Part shown: piece after piece, positions 14,091 to 22,166 of the stretch
How positions within the stretch are numbered: the stretch's first letter is position 1
How the letters are laid out: each line of letters starts with the position of its first letter
Source of the DNA: Cupriavidus sp. D39
GTDB taxonomy: Bacteria > Pseudomonadota > Gammaproteobacteria > Burkholderiales > Burkholderiaceae
Direction of reading: 5' to 3'
Length of the DNA stretch: 64,000 nt
Assembly (NCBI RefSeq): GCF_026627925.1
Contig: NZ_JAPNLE010000009.1
Span: 1 to 64,000, forward strand
The notes under the pieces: model-generated
Database searches by the model: none
Told to the model about the DNA's origin: nothing
What the model saw: only the letters and a program-made list of their open reading frames with translations
Translations under genes and position numbers: made by a program

Positions 14091-14761
14091 CCGCTATCTG
14101 CTTCAAATGCGGCCATCCGCCGCACGATGGGTCCTGCGTGAATGTCGCGCCGCAGCAGCCCACCGCACAACCGTTCACCGTTGTAGCGGGAAAGATCGAA
14201 GGCGACGGCGAGCACAATTACAAGTACGTCGAATCGTTTGCGGATGTCATGGACGCCGTCCGCGCGCTGGATACCTGTAAGGGCTACCACTTCGCGGAGA
14301 TCGAGTACCGCGCCGCTCCCCCGGCACCTGTCAGCCGGGCGGAATTGGGTATCAGCGAGGAGGATCAGCGCGCGGCGGGCGAGGCAGTGCGAACCCATCC
14401 TGATTTGAAGCGCGCACTGGACGAGGACTTGGCGATGACTGCCGCAGTCATCGCAATCGACACCGTTGTCCGTCGCCACGCAGATCAGTCCGCTCCCAAT
14501 GAGGGTGGCAGCGAGCCGGTGGCGAATGGTTTGAGGGGTTGGAAGATTCAGCCGGATGAGGAGGGCTGGCGTGTCGTGTCTCCGAGCGGAGATGGATGCT
14601 ACCTGTGGGATGCCGATGCGCGCCACGGTCAGATAACCGGGACGGATATACGTAAAGTATTCCGTCAACTTTGTTCATCGCTCATATACGCCGCCCCCAG
14701 CCTGCCGCGATCGCATCGCAGGACGAAAAGAAGGGAGAGAGCCAATGAGCCGTATCCATGA
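14087..14761 (+). CDS. Phage hypothetical protein with N-terminal zinc knuckle
   Basis: 224 residues. ICFKCGHPPHDGSCVN at the start is a Cys/His knuckle. The middle has a ferredoxin-like strand-helix pattern (VESFADVMDAVRALDTCKGYHFAEIEYR, in part). The C-terminus includes WKIQPDEEGWRVVSP. The end overlaps the next gene by 17 bp. Function unknown. Confidence 0.6.
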   Translation: MTAICFKCGHPPHDGSCVNVAPQQPTAQPFTVVAGKIEGDGEHNYKYVESFADVMDAVRALDTCKGYHFAEIEYRAAPPAPVSRAELGISEEDQRAAGEAVRTHPDLKRALDEDLAMTAAVIAIDTVVRRHADQSAPNEGGSEPVANGLRGWKIQPDEEGWRVVSPSGDGCYLWDADARHGQITGTDIRKVFRQLCSSLIYAAPSLPRSHRRTKRRERANEPYP

Positions 14762-15005
14762 GTTGAAATGCAACCCCGTACCGTTCAACGATCTGCTGTC
14801 CGGGCAGAAGCGGGCCGAGGTGCGGAAGGATGACCGGGGATTCTGTGAGGGCGATATTCTCCGGCTCCGCGAGCACATTGCAGTGACGCCCCATACTTAC
14901 ACGGGGCGCGAGTTCACTGCAGAGATCACGCACATCCAGCGGGGCTACGGTCTGCCGGATGGGCTTGTCGTGCTTTCGATCAAGAAGGGAGAGAGCCATG
15001 AGTGA
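14745..15005 (+). CDS. DUF3850/ASCH-domain protein
   Basis: 86 residues: RIHELKCNPVPFNDLLSGQK (KCNPVPF...L.G.K), AEVRKDDRGFCEGDILRLRE and LPDGLVVLSI are the hallmarks of the ASCH-like DUF3850 fold found in many phages, proposed to bind RNA or modified nucleotides. Good full-length match. Confidence 0.85.
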   Translation: MSRIHELKCNPVPFNDLLSGQKRAEVRKDDRGFCEGDILRLREHIAVTPHTYTGREFTAEITHIQRGYGLPDGLVVLSIKKGESHE

Positions 15006-15135
15006 CACGAAACTGGATCTGGACGCGCTTGAACGCGAAGCAGAAGCCATGCGCTCATTTTCCGCGTGGCGAATCATCGCCCGCTTTGATCGCCCGCATT
15101 GGGGCGCTTACTTCAAGGAGGCCAGCCATGACTGA
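14998..15135 (+). CDS. Truncated paralogue of the 15704 gene
   Basis: 45 residues. The first 31 codons are almost identical at DNA level to the gene at 15704 (MSDTKLDLDALEREAEAMRS...). After IIAR the frame differs: TTTGATCG here against TTGATCG there, and the protein ends quickly. The start overlaps the DUF3850 gene and the stop overlaps the next gene, so it may still be translated. A decayed or shuffled duplicate. Confidence 0.5.
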   Translation: MSDTKLDLDALEREAEAMRSFSAWRIIARFDRPHWGAYFKEASHD

Positions 15136-15463
15136 GAGCGCAGAGCGGCTGGAGCGCGATGACGGCGCGGACGACGAGAGCGGCGCGTTGACCATTGAAT
15201 CCATCGAGCGGACAGCGGCTATCTGCTCAGAGTTCTTCGGGTCACGCTTGCGGTTCCTGATCGCCCGCATCCGCGAACTCGAAAGCCTCCCCGACACCCG
15301 CGCAATGGGGGCGAGCGCGCTGTCGGATGAAGTGCGCGATGCACTGCAATGGGCTGAAAAGACCATCGACATCCTTTGGGTCTCGCATCACGCGAATCGC
15401 GCTGACCAAGCCCTAGAGAGAATCCGCGCCATCCTCGCCGCATCGCAGGCCGACAAGTCATGA
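15128..15463 (+). CDS. Phage hypothetical protein (Lys/Arg/Glu helical)
   Basis: 111 residues starting MTESAERLERDDGADD. The segment FLIARIRELESLPDTRAMGASAL is shared, at DNA level too, with the 15704 gene (LIARIRELESRPDTRAMGASAV), evidence that these small genes are mosaics built from the same modules. Coiled-coil-like. Function unknown. Confidence 0.55.
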   Translation: MTESAERLERDDGADDESGALTIESIERTAAICSEFFGSRLRFLIARIRELESLPDTRAMGASALSDEVRDALQWAEKTIDILWVSHHANRADQALERIRAILAASQADKS

Positions 15464-15711
15464 GCGCGACATTTGAGGTAGGCCAGACGGTTGTATTGCG
15501 GCACGACATCATCGACCCGGCTGACGACTGCCATCCATCCTCGCTGTGCGGGAAGGGCGGCGATGAGGTTGTCATTCGCTATGCGTCCTCGTTCGGTGCT
15601 TTCGACTGGTACGTGTCGCACGCTCACCGAACTGACGCCGCTTTTGCGGTCACGAGCAATGAGATTGAGGCCGCATCGCAGGCCGAAAAGAAGGGAGAGG
15701 GCCATGAGTGA
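15460..15711 (+). CDS. Small beta-rich phage protein
   Basis: 83 residues: FEVGQTVVLRHDIIDPADDC, VVIRYASSFGAFDWYVSHAH suggest a small SH3-like barrel. ATGA overlap at its start, and its end overlaps the next ATG. Unknown. Confidence 0.55.
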   Translation: MSATFEVGQTVVLRHDIIDPADDCHPSSLCGKGGDEVVIRYASSFGAFDWYVSHAHRTDAAFAVTSNEIEAASQAEKKGEGHE

Positions 15712-16132
15712 CACGAAACTGGATTTGGACGCGCTGGAACGCGAGGCAGAAGCCATGCGCTCATTTTCCGCGTGGCGCATCATCGCCCGCTTGATCGCCC
15801 GCATTCGCGAATTGGAAAGCCGCCCCGACACCCGCGCAATGGGGGCGAGCGCGGTGACTGATGAGGTAATCCGTCAGGTGTTCATCGCCGCAGGAGAGCC
15901 GCGTCCGAAGCAGTGCCATATTGACGCTGCCCGCGCCCTCCTGGCCGCGCAGCCCAGCGAGGACAAGCGCTCCGAAGCCGTTTGCATCAAGGAACTTTTC
16001 GAGCGGCAAGCGGCCGGCTTTGCTCGCGCGTTCGAGGCGCTTGGTATCGACGCCGACGACGACAGAGAGCGCTCATGGTCGTCGCTAGTTCTCGCCATCC
16101 GCGCCGCAATCGCCAAAGGAGAGGGGAAGTGA
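15704..16132 (+). CDS. Phage hypothetical protein, full-length paralogue
   Basis: 142 residues, helical throughout (DALEREAEAMRSFSAWRIIA, then ARLIARIRELESRPDTRAMG). Contains modules shared with the two genes at 14998 and 15128, so this cluster arose by duplication and recombination. Stop overlaps the next GTG. Confidence 0.6.
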   Translation: MSDTKLDLDALEREAEAMRSFSAWRIIARLIARIRELESRPDTRAMGASAVTDEVIRQVFIAAGEPRPKQCHIDAARALLAAQPSEDKRSEAVCIKELFERQAAGFARAFEALGIDADDDRERSWSSLVLAIRAAIAKGEGK

Positions 16133-16266
16133 AAACCGTATTCGCCTATCTCGGCGTGTTCATCGTAGCTCTTGCCGTGGCAGGACAACTCGGCATCGGG
16201 CATTTCCGCCTCTACTACGGACCGCAGCCAATGGAGTGCAAACAAGGAGCCAATCATGCTGACTGA
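16129..16266 (+). CDS. Small membrane protein
   Basis: 45 residues from a GTG (MKTVFAYLGVFIVALAVAGQ, start read as Met) with one transmembrane segment, then LGIGHFRLYYGPQPMECKQG. GTGA overlap upstream, and its end overlaps the next ATG. Unknown. Confidence 0.55.
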   Translation: MKTVFAYLGVFIVALAVAGQLGIGHFRLYYGPQPMECKQGANHAD

Positions 16267-16591
16267 CAACGCAGAGCGGCTGGAGCGCGAGGAGTTTGAG
16301 GCGTGGTGGCGCGTTGACTGTCCATCTCCTGGGTCGGGCAGCAGACACGAAACCGGGATGTACAGAAGCTCCCACATGGAGTGGGCTTGGCGTGCGTGGC
16401 AAGCCGCACGCCGAGCGCCCGCAGCAGGGGCGCCGGAGTATAGCTACCCGACCGTGATTGACCGCAGCCACCCGAATCAAGGCTACGTGACTTACGGCTT
16501 CGCCACTGAGGAAGAATGCTCCCAGTTCATCAAGGCGACTCGACGTGGATCGCACCGCGCCGCTCCCGCAGCGCCCAAGGAGACGGTATGA
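16256..16591 (+). CDS. Phage hypothetical protein
   Basis: 111 residues: ERLEREEFEAWWRVDCPSPG followed by MEWAWRAWQAARR is the signature W-rich helix often present in phage and plasmid proteins of the same size (MEWAWxAW). ATG preceded by AAGGAG. Biochemical role unknown. Confidence 0.65.
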   Translation: MLTDNAERLEREEFEAWWRVDCPSPGSGSRHETGMYRSSHMEWAWRAWQAARRAPAAGAPEYSYPTVIDRSHPNQGYVTYGFATEEECSQFIKATRRGSHRAAPAAPKETV

Positions 16592-16862
16592 CCGCCATAT
16601 CCGACCGTGAAGCCGATGTGCTCGCCCTTGTACGCCAGGGGAAAGCCAACAAGGTGATCGCCCGCGAACTCGGCGTTTCCATCCACACCATCAAGACGCA
16701 CGTATCCAACATCATGCGCAAGCTCGGCGCTAGCAACCGTACGGAACTTGCAGTCATGGCCACTGCCGCGCGATCAATAGCGTCAGTTCTGGGCGTTTCC
16801 GGCGAGCAGGTCACACAAGACTGGGCGCGCACGAGCTACTCGAGCGCAAAGGGGGTGTATGA
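16588..16862 (+). CDS. LuxR/GerE-type HTH protein with a portal-derived tail
   Basis: Residues 1-62 are a complete GerE helix-turn-helix (ISDREADVLALVRQGKANKV, IARELGVSIHTIKTHVSNIM). Residues 62-88 match the phage portal protein (residues about 388-414 of the gene at 24520) at 19 of 27 positions, an unexpected fusion. As sequenced the frame has no stop and runs into the gene at 17026. One extra G in the G5 run 16851-16855 would end it in TGA at 16860-16862, overlapping the next ATG as the neighbours do; that end is used here. Likely DNA-binding regulator. Confidence 0.6.
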
Positions 16863-17029
16863 GCAAGAGCCTCACTGGAAAGCGTGCCTTCGAGGCAATG
16901 GGCCGGCGCGCACAGTCCTTGGGCCTGCCCTCGATCCACGGCCGTGCGCAACGCCAGCAGTGGCCGCTGTGGGCCCGCACCGCATTCGCTGCCGGCTGGC
17001 ACATGAACGCACCGTGGAGACGCAAATGA
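16859..17029 (+). CDS. Small basic phage protein
   Basis: 56 residues (MSKSLTGKRAFEAMGRRAQS...), basic, with an RBS-like AAAGGGGG just upstream. ATGA overlaps at both ends under the corrected reading. It lies out of frame inside the uncorrected long LuxR-like frame. Moderately convincing. Confidence 0.5.
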   Translation: MSKSLTGKRAFEAMGRRAQSLGLPSIHGRAQRQQWPLWARTAFAAGWHMNAPWRRK

Positions 17030-17367
17030 CTGGGCCTCGCATTCTCTCTGCCGAAGACCTGAACCTGACGGAGCGCGCAGCTCGTGCCGCTGGGTATGAG
17101 GTGCAGCGATTTCGGGCGCGGGACCTCGAGGTGATCCAGATCCGCGAGCCGGGCGGTCAATGGCGCCAGTTCGACCCGCTGAACGACGACGCCGAGACAT
17201 TCCGGCTGATGGTGGATTGCGATGTGCCCCCATTGCCTGGTACCGCCTGCATCATCGCGGCCGGCGGGGTGGTCGAGCAGATGGCGAACCATTCGAACCG
17301 CCGCGCAGCCTGCCGCCGAGCCATCGTGCGCGCCGTTGCCAAGGACTTCAGGGAGGGCTACCGATGA
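17026..17367 (+). CDS. Phage hypothetical protein (DUF2591-like)
   Basis: 113 residues. ARAAGYEVQRFRARDLEVIQIREPGGQWRQFDPLNDDAETFRLMVDC (in part) and the C-terminal HSNRRAACRRAIVRAVAKDF resemble the DUF2591/NinX-like proteins of lambdoid phages, which carry W-FDP-ND-A motifs. Overlaps upstream and downstream genes by ATGA. Confidence 0.65.
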   Translation: MTGPRILSAEDLNLTERAARAAGYEVQRFRARDLEVIQIREPGGQWRQFDPLNDDAETFRLMVDCDVPPLPGTACIIAAGGVVEQMANHSNRRAACRRAIVRAVAKDFREGYR

Positions 17368-17456
17368 GCGCAGAAGCCATTTGCAGCGCATTCGTGGCCG
17401 GGGCGATGGCGGTGATCATCGGGTCTATCGTCTGGGTCATGGTGCGTAGGGCATGA
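17364..17456 (+). CDS. 30-residue membrane peptide
   Basis: MSAEAICSAFVAGAMAVIIG then SIVWVMVRRA, one hydrophobic helix with a basic end. ATGA overlaps on both sides. Confidence 0.5.
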   Translation: MSAEAICSAFVAGAMAVIIGSIVWVMVRRA

Positions 17457-17506
17457 GCATCGACGCGTTCTGCAACGCCTTTGATAAGCGGGAGGGAGAT
17501 GAATGA
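17453..17506 (+). CDS. 17-codon coupling frame
   Basis: MSIDAFCNAFDKREGDE: begins in the ATGA of the preceding gene and ends in the ATGA of the next. Its likely job is to carry ribosomes to the 17503 start (it contains GGGAGGGAGATGA) rather than to make a functional protein. Confidence 0.3.
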   Translation: MSIDAFCNAFDKREGDE

Positions 17507-17982
17507 CGCCAGGGAAGGTCGAGGCGAAATTGCGTGGGCAGACAACCATAGCGAAGAAGGTCTTCGAGATGGTACCGATTCAGGAGGCGTGGTCGTGCAA
17601 CCAGATCCTGGCAGCGCTCCACCGCGTGACGCGCAGCAGCATGGATTATCAAATCATGCAGGGCTGTCTCGTCGCGCTTAAAGGGGCTGGTCTAGTGCGT
17701 GAGCCGAAGGGCGGGCTGTTCCAGCGCGCTGAAATCAAGGAAAAGGCGGAAGACAAGATGGCAAATGCGGCAGACAAGGCGGTCGAAGTAGCAGTGCAGG
17801 CAGCGGCCAGTGGCGCCAAGAAGTCGCCGATAGAGATCCTGGCAGGCATCGCCAGCCACCTCCGGATGATTGCCTCGGACATCGAGACCGCGGCGATTGT
17901 GATCGAGGAGGGGATTGCCGAGAAGGATGAAAACCTCGGCAAGCTCAAGCAGCTCCAATCCATCCTCAAGAGCTTGTCCTGA
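17503..17982 (+). CDS. Phage hypothetical protein, winged-helix-like N-terminus
   Basis: 159 residues. The N-terminal 65 residues (KVFEMVPIQEAWSCNQILAALHR, VALKGAGLVREPKGGLFQR, in part) look like a winged helix. An Ala/Lys linker leads to a helical tail (IEILAGIASHLRMIASDIET). Preceded by GGGAGGGAG. Unknown function. Confidence 0.65.
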   Translation: MTPGKVEAKLRGQTTIAKKVFEMVPIQEAWSCNQILAALHRVTRSSMDYQIMQGCLVALKGAGLVREPKGGLFQRAEIKEKAEDKMANAADKAVEVAVQAAASGAKKSPIEILAGIASHLRMIASDIETAAIVIEEGIAEKDENLGKLKQLQSILKSLS

Positions 17983-18452
17983 TGGCCGGCAACAAGAAGC
18001 CCCGCAAGCCATACCGGCAAGCCTGGAATGCCGGCGGCGTGAAGTTGCGCACCGAGCCGTGGAAGGTGGATGCTGTATTCCGTCCGCTGGAGAACATCCT
18101 GGCCGCCATCGAGCGCGACGGTACCGTGACCGCCACTGTCGCCGGCGTGCCGGTCTTTCAGGACTGCAACGACGGTTGTTGGTACGAGACGGCGCCGGCT
18201 ATCGAGGGCGTTGTGGCTGCGTACGAGATCCACGCCAGCCGGCAGCGCCGGGCTCTCCCGCTGGAATCGCTCCGCCTCCTGGTGCGGAAGATCCGCTACA
18301 GCATGCCTCTGCAGCAATCCGACGTCGATAGCTCGCGCGCTGCGCTGGGGGCTTTGCGCGCCGAAAGCATGGAGATGCGATCGGACTATGCCCGTGACCT
18401 GGTGAAGATCACTCAGATCCGCATTGAGCTGGACAAAAAGGAGGCAGCTTGA
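17982..18452 (+). CDS. Phage hypothetical protein
   Basis: 156 residues: basic start (MAGNKKPRKPYRQAWNAGGV), a strand-rich centre (TVTATVAGVPVFQDCNDGCW), and a helical C-terminus (ESMEMRSDYARDLVKITQIR). Burkholderiales phages encode similar proteins just before the late regulator. No known activity. Confidence 0.65.
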   Translation: MAGNKKPRKPYRQAWNAGGVKLRTEPWKVDAVFRPLENILAAIERDGTVTATVAGVPVFQDCNDGCWYETAPAIEGVVAAYEIHASRQRRALPLESLRLLVRKIRYSMPLQQSDVDSSRAALGALRAESMEMRSDYARDLVKITQIRIELDKKEAA

Positions 18453-18658
18453 TCCACCCGAGCTATATGTATCGCCTTACCCCGGAAGAGATCGCCATCC
18501 GCCGGGAGGAGGAGCGGAGCAGGGCGGACAAGGCCTGCGGCGGGTGCATGCACCGATCACCATTCGTAGACCAGGCGGGTGAGCAGCTGCGGGAGTGCAA
18601 GTTCAAGAAGCGGGAATACGGGCGCAGATGTGATTTGTTTGACCGGGGACACGGATGA
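18449..18658 (+). CDS. Small Cys-rich phage protein
   Basis: 69 residues from a TTG overlapping the previous stop and preceded by AAAGGAGG. Cys residues in ACGGCMHRS, LRECKFKK and GRRCDLF suggest a compact metal-binding fold. Ends with an ATGA overlap into the putative late regulator. Confidence 0.6.
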   Translation: MIHPSYMYRLTPEEIAIRREEERSRADKACGGCMHRSPFVDQAGEQLRECKFKKREYGRRCDLFDRGHG

Positions 18659-19095
18659 CGATAGAAGCGAGATTGGAAAATTGGGGAAGAGTGGTTCGTG
18701 ATCCGCGCTGGCAGCCGCAGCACTGCGCGTCATGGGCAAAGCTGGCAACGGCGCTGGGGCGCCAGGACGACACCGAAGCGCCGCAGCAGATAGTCTTGAA
18801 GGATGTGGCGGATGGGTGGCTGCTCGAGCAGGCCTGGCAGACCATCAATGACCCGCTGTCGAAGCGGCTGCTGCAGTATCACTTCGTGCACCGCATGTCG
18901 GCTGAGATGGTCTGCCGGATGCTGGTCCGCCGCTACGGGGCATCCCCGAACACGCTCAAACACTGGAGGGTCAGGTTGGCGAAAGCGCTTTCGGTGATGT
19001 CCCGGGTGGTAGAGACGGAAGAGGCGCGGGCCCGCGCCAAAGAAGAGGTTGACCGGGTGCTGGCGTACACCCGTGACGTCATGTCGGTAGCCTGA
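18655..19095 (+). CDS. Putative late-gene regulator (Q-like antiterminator)
   Basis: 146 residues. The second half (LSKRLLQYHFVHRMSAEMVC, RMLVRRYGASPNTLKHWRVR) is a sigma-region-4-like helix-turn-helix as in phage antitermination Q and ArpU-type proteins. It is the last gene of the early rightward cluster, upstream of the late genes, where Q normally sits. Assignment rests on position and HTH pattern. Confidence 0.6.
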   Translation: MTIEARLENWGRVVRDPRWQPQHCASWAKLATALGRQDDTEAPQQIVLKDVADGWLLEQAWQTINDPLSKRLLQYHFVHRMSAEMVCRMLVRRYGASPNTLKHWRVRLAKALSVMSRVVETEEARARAKEEVDRVLAYTRDVMSVA

Positions 19096-19168
19096 TTGGC
19101 TGCGAGCGGCGGTGGACTGCGGGCGGGTATTGCGTTTGGTGCCTGTCAGCCCCCCCGTGGCAATGAGG

Positions 19169-19606
19169 CTATTGGCCGAATTGGTCCGCCGAGTACATAT
19201 TGATCAGTGAGGCGAATCTGCCGCTCCCGCAGATATGAAGATGGATGTAGTACGATTTCCCGACACGGATGAAATTGTTGGCTTGACCGCGAGCAGATCC
19301 AGGGAGATTGCCGATGTTCGTCGGGACCGCCCACTGATTTCCCTTCTTGTCAGTGAACCTGAAGCTTTCCAGTGTTGCGCCGCTAGAACTAAACTGCACG
19401 CCCTCCACCTTAACCGTGCCTACGCGCTGTTCGCAGCCGCTTCCGGGCTCATCCATGATGTCCTCCATATTTACCAATCCGCTTACGACAGCCGCCGGGA
19501 GCTTGTTGGGGACCGGCTTGTACGCGTAGATCACCTTGCCATTGAAATCGTCTGCATGAACGACAAGTGGCGCGCAGAGGGCAGCGGCCAGAAGGTACCG
19601 GATCAT
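19169..19606 (-). CDS. Secreted protein, reverse-strand cargo gene
   Basis: 145 residues from the ATG at 19606 (AGGGAGAATCAA before it). Cleavable signal peptide (MIRYLLAAALCAPLVVHA, then DDFNG). The mature domain is strand-rich with two Cys (SGCEQR, LHICGSG). It is on the strand opposite to flanking late genes and has its own ribosome-binding site: a lysogenic-conversion (moron-type) candidate. Family not recognised. Confidence 0.75.
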   Translation of the reverse strand: MIRYLLAAALCAPLVVHADDFNGKVIYAYKPVPNKLPAAVVSGLVNMEDIMDEPGSGCEQRVGTVKVEGVQFSSSGATLESFRFTDKKGNQWAVPTNIGNLPGSARGQANNFIRVGKSYYIHLHICGSGRFASLINMYSADQFGQ

Positions 19607-19835
19607 TTGATTCTCCCTGAATTGTTTGCCTGAGGCTGAAATTGGCTGGGAGGAAAGTGTGCGGAATAGGGTTAGGTTTGGCAAGAATCCGTGACCACCA
19701 TCGTTCTTGATCTGTCGCGTATCCACACAAAGGAGGATGGTACAGGCTCTTGCAAAATCCCGTGACGTGGCATATTCTCCCTACCAGATTACTGATTGCC
19801 CATTGCGGCGTTACCGGTTAAGACCGAGACATAGC

Positions 19836-19914
19836 ATCCCTTAGGAGGGATGCGTGTCTCTAGACGGAACGCGATGGATTGAAGCCCGCCAGGTTCGCGC
19901 CTCGCGGGCTTTTT
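19836..19914 (+). terminator. Hairpin and rho-independent terminator before late genes
   Basis: A stem AGCATCCC/GGGATGC with a short loop lies near 19836-19858, and a terminator stem AGCCCGC (19883-19889)/GCGGGCT (19904-19910) with five Ts follows. It sits about 0.8 kb after the putative late regulator, where a Q-responsive late promoter and terminator, or a small RNA, would be expected. No promoter was assigned. Confidence 0.6.
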
Positions 19915-20011
19915 GCGTTTCAGCCGGCTTTGGTGTGCCGCCCAGCGGTCCGCCCCCAGATAGCTCCTATCCCCATGCCGCTTGCGGCGGCACACCAAAG
20001 CTGAGTCGACC

Positions 20012-20134
20012 ATGTACGCCTGGATGCTGATGAGTACCGTCGCTGAGATCATGGTGCGGGAGTGGTTTGGCCTTGGGATTTCCCCGTTATGGCGAGGGCT
20101 TCAGCCGGTAGCCACGGCAACAATGGAAGGATGA
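20012..20134 (+). CDS. Possible 40-residue peptide
   Basis: MYAWMLMSTVAEIMVREWFG opens a 40-codon frame ending one base before the ATG of the lipoprotein gene. No clear ribosome-binding site. Kept because of its position; may not be real. Confidence 0.25.
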   Translation: MYAWMLMSTVAEIMVREWFGLGISPLWRGLQPVATATMEG

Positions 20135-20135
20135 C

Positions 20136-20402
20136 ATGAAACGTTCGTTCCTCGCTGTATGGGCGTGCTCCCTCGCGCTCAGCCTCACCGCGTGCTGGCA
20201 CACCGTGATCGATCTCGGCTTCCGCGCGTATCGCCGCGCCCGAGACTGGGTTGTCGACGCGGCCCGAGCTGTCTCGCCGAAGCTGCCCTCGGAGCGCCTG
20301 CCCGCCACCCGCTTCGACGCCGCTGCCGAATTCGTGCTTCGCATGGTCAAGCGCGACCGCCCCGTGATCCAGGCTCGATGGCGCATGTGCCCATCCGCTT
20401 GA
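20136..20402 (+). CDS. Small phage lipoprotein
   Basis: 88 residues. MKRSFLAVWACSLALSLTAC ends in a lipobox (LTAC), so it is predicted to be lipidated at Cys20. The mature part is Arg-rich. GGAAGGATGAC precedes the ATG. May belong to superinfection or surface modification functions; not recognised. Confidence 0.6.
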   Translation: MKRSFLAVWACSLALSLTACWHTVIDLGFRAYRRARDWVVDAARAVSPKLPSERLPATRFDAAAEFVLRMVKRDRPVIQARWRMCPSA

Positions 20403-20451
20403 TCTGACGCTGTATTTCCGTTGTCTCCTCTCAGGTCTCCCACTTGGGATT

Positions 20452-20483
20452 GCCCGCCGATCCCCATCGTGCGGGCCTTTTCT
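20452..20483 (+). terminator. Rho-independent terminator
   Basis: Stem GCCCGC (20452-20457)/GCGGGC (20471-20476) followed by CTTTTCTTTT, between the lipoprotein gene and the packaging genes. Confidence 0.6.
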
Positions 20484-20559
20484 TTTCCGCTATCTCATTG
20501 CTGGCGGGTTTGCGGCGCTTAGCTGATGCCTGGCGCGATCCTATTGAGGCGATCAAGCC

Positions 20560-20847
20560 ATGGCAAGACCCGCGAAGACCGCAAAGAGCAATGCAGCTAG
20601 CGCGGCCGCCGAACTCATTGGCGAAACTGTGCTGATGCGCTCGGCCTTGTGGCTGAATGGGCGCCGCATGGTAGCGGCAATCGTCACCGGCATTGAAGAG
20701 GCGGAATTTGCCTTGGCCGGGGCGCTCGCCATTGTGTCGGTGACGGCCTTCCCGCCCGGTGCGCCATCTCGCATGATGCATGACGTGCCTTTGTTCGAGA
20801 AGGAGCCGCCGGCGGAGGTGATCCCCGCTGCTTGGCGCAAGGCCTGA
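20560..20847 (+). CDS. Phage hypothetical protein preceding the head genes
   Basis: 95 residues; basic-Ala N-terminus (MARPAKTAKSNAASAAAELI), then a mixed region ending EVIPAAWRKA. Stop is two bases before the start of the next gene. No family recognised; may be a small structural or packaging-associated protein. Confidence 0.55.
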   Translation: MARPAKTAKSNAASAAAELIGETVLMRSALWLNGRRMVAAIVTGIEEAEFALAGALAIVSVTAFPPGAPSRMMHDVPLFEKEPPAEVIPAAWRKA

Positions 20848-20849
20848 GC

Positions 20850-21472
20850 ATGATCAACATCTCTGTCCGCTTCGATGTCAAGGCATTGCAGCGCAGCCTC
20901 GACAACTTCGCACGTAAGCAGGTGCCGTTCGCTACGGCGCAGGCGCTGAACGTGGTGGCGAAGCAGGTTCAGGCTGCCGAGCGGGCGAACATGGCGAAGG
21001 TGCTGGATAAGCCCACGCCTTTCACGCTGAACTCTGTCGGCGTTAAGTTGGCGACCAAGAGCAGCCTCACCGCGACCGTCTACGTCAAGGACATCGCTGC
21101 AGCCTACCTTGAGCCATACGAGAAGGGGGTAGCAACAAGCTCAACGCACGCGCGTTGATCAAGCCTGTGGGGCAGAAGGTGAACCAATACGGGAACCTGC
21201 CGCGCACCACGGTCAAGCGACTGGCAGCAAAGAAGAATGTCTTTGTCGGCAAGATCAAGACCAAGGCCGGTGAGGTCGATGGTGTATGGCAGCGGACGAG
21301 GGCAGTGCGGGGCAAGGGCGCCGGCCTGAAGCTGTTGGTCAAGTTCCAGGATGCGCACCAGGTCCGTCAGCGTCTCGGCTATACGGACCTTGCCCGCAAG
21401 GTGGTGGCCAGCTCATTCCGTCGCGAGCTCGGCGTGGCGCTGGCGCGCGCCCTCGCGAATGCGAAAAAGTGA
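20850..21472 (+). CDS. Phage tail/head-associated protein (frame broken)
   Basis: About 207 residues if the frame is restored. N-part INISVRFDVKALQRSLDNFA, C-part RTTVKRLAAKKNVFVGKIKT and VWQRTRAVRGKGAGLKLLVK: the pattern of phage minor tail proteins of the gpZ/prophage tail protein type. As sequenced, the frame terminates at 21158 and continues in the -1 frame; one added G at the G5 run 21125-21129 rejoins it. Position upstream of the terminase is unusual for a gpZ-like protein. Confidence 0.6.
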
Positions 21473-21567
21473 CGAAAGCGCACGGGTCCCTCCTGGCACT
21501 CCGGCAGCGGGGGCAATTGCGCACCGCGGTTTAACCCCAGCTATGAATTTCGAAAGGGGTTCGCACC

Positions 21568-22166
21568 TTGCCCGCTGGCATTTCCCTCCGCGAGTTCGCG
21601 CGGCGTGATGGTTGCTCTGACACGCTGGTTCGCAAAGCGCTGAAAGCCAACAGGCTCAAGGCTTTCGAGGATGGGTCACTTGATCCGGCGCTGGTCGGAA
21701 CGGCCTGGCGCGAAGCGAATGCGAAGGGTGCGAACCCTGCGAACCCTAGTGCGAACAGTTCGCACCCGGTTCGCAGTTCGCAGCCCGTTCGCACCGAGCC
21801 GGCGATTTCTGATGGCGAGAGCCTGCAGGACGCGGCGAAGCGGCTAGCCGATTCCGGCGAGGTCAAGATGACCTACGCCGAGGCGCTAGAGAAAAGGAAA
21901 CGTACCTCGCGCTGCTCCGCCAGCTCGAGTACGAACAAAAGACCGGGTCGCTTGTCGAGTTCGATACCGCGCAAGCCATCCTTTTCGAGGAGTTCCGTGC
22001 GCAGCGTGATGCATGGCTGAATTGGCCGACGCGGGTAGGCCCGCTGTTGGCCGCTGATCTCGGTCTCGAAGCAGACAAGGTTACCGAGGCCCTCACCGCG
22101 CATGTCCACAAGCAAATCACCGACCTCGGTGAGCCGGAGGCCAATTTCACCGAGCGAGAAGGCTGA
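21568..22166 (+). CDS. Terminase small subunit (frame broken)
   Basis: About 199 residues from a TTG preceded by AAGGGG. The N-terminus ISLREFARRDGCSDTLVRKA is the Nu1-type winged helix that recognises cos/pac DNA. The linker has repeated GANPANPSANS units, and the C-part (ALLRQLEYEQKTGSLVEFDT) matches the gpNu1 partner region. The frame breaks at the A4 run 21892-21895 and continues in -1; one extra A gives EALEKKETYLALL. Overlaps the large subunit by 65 bp. Confidence 0.8.
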
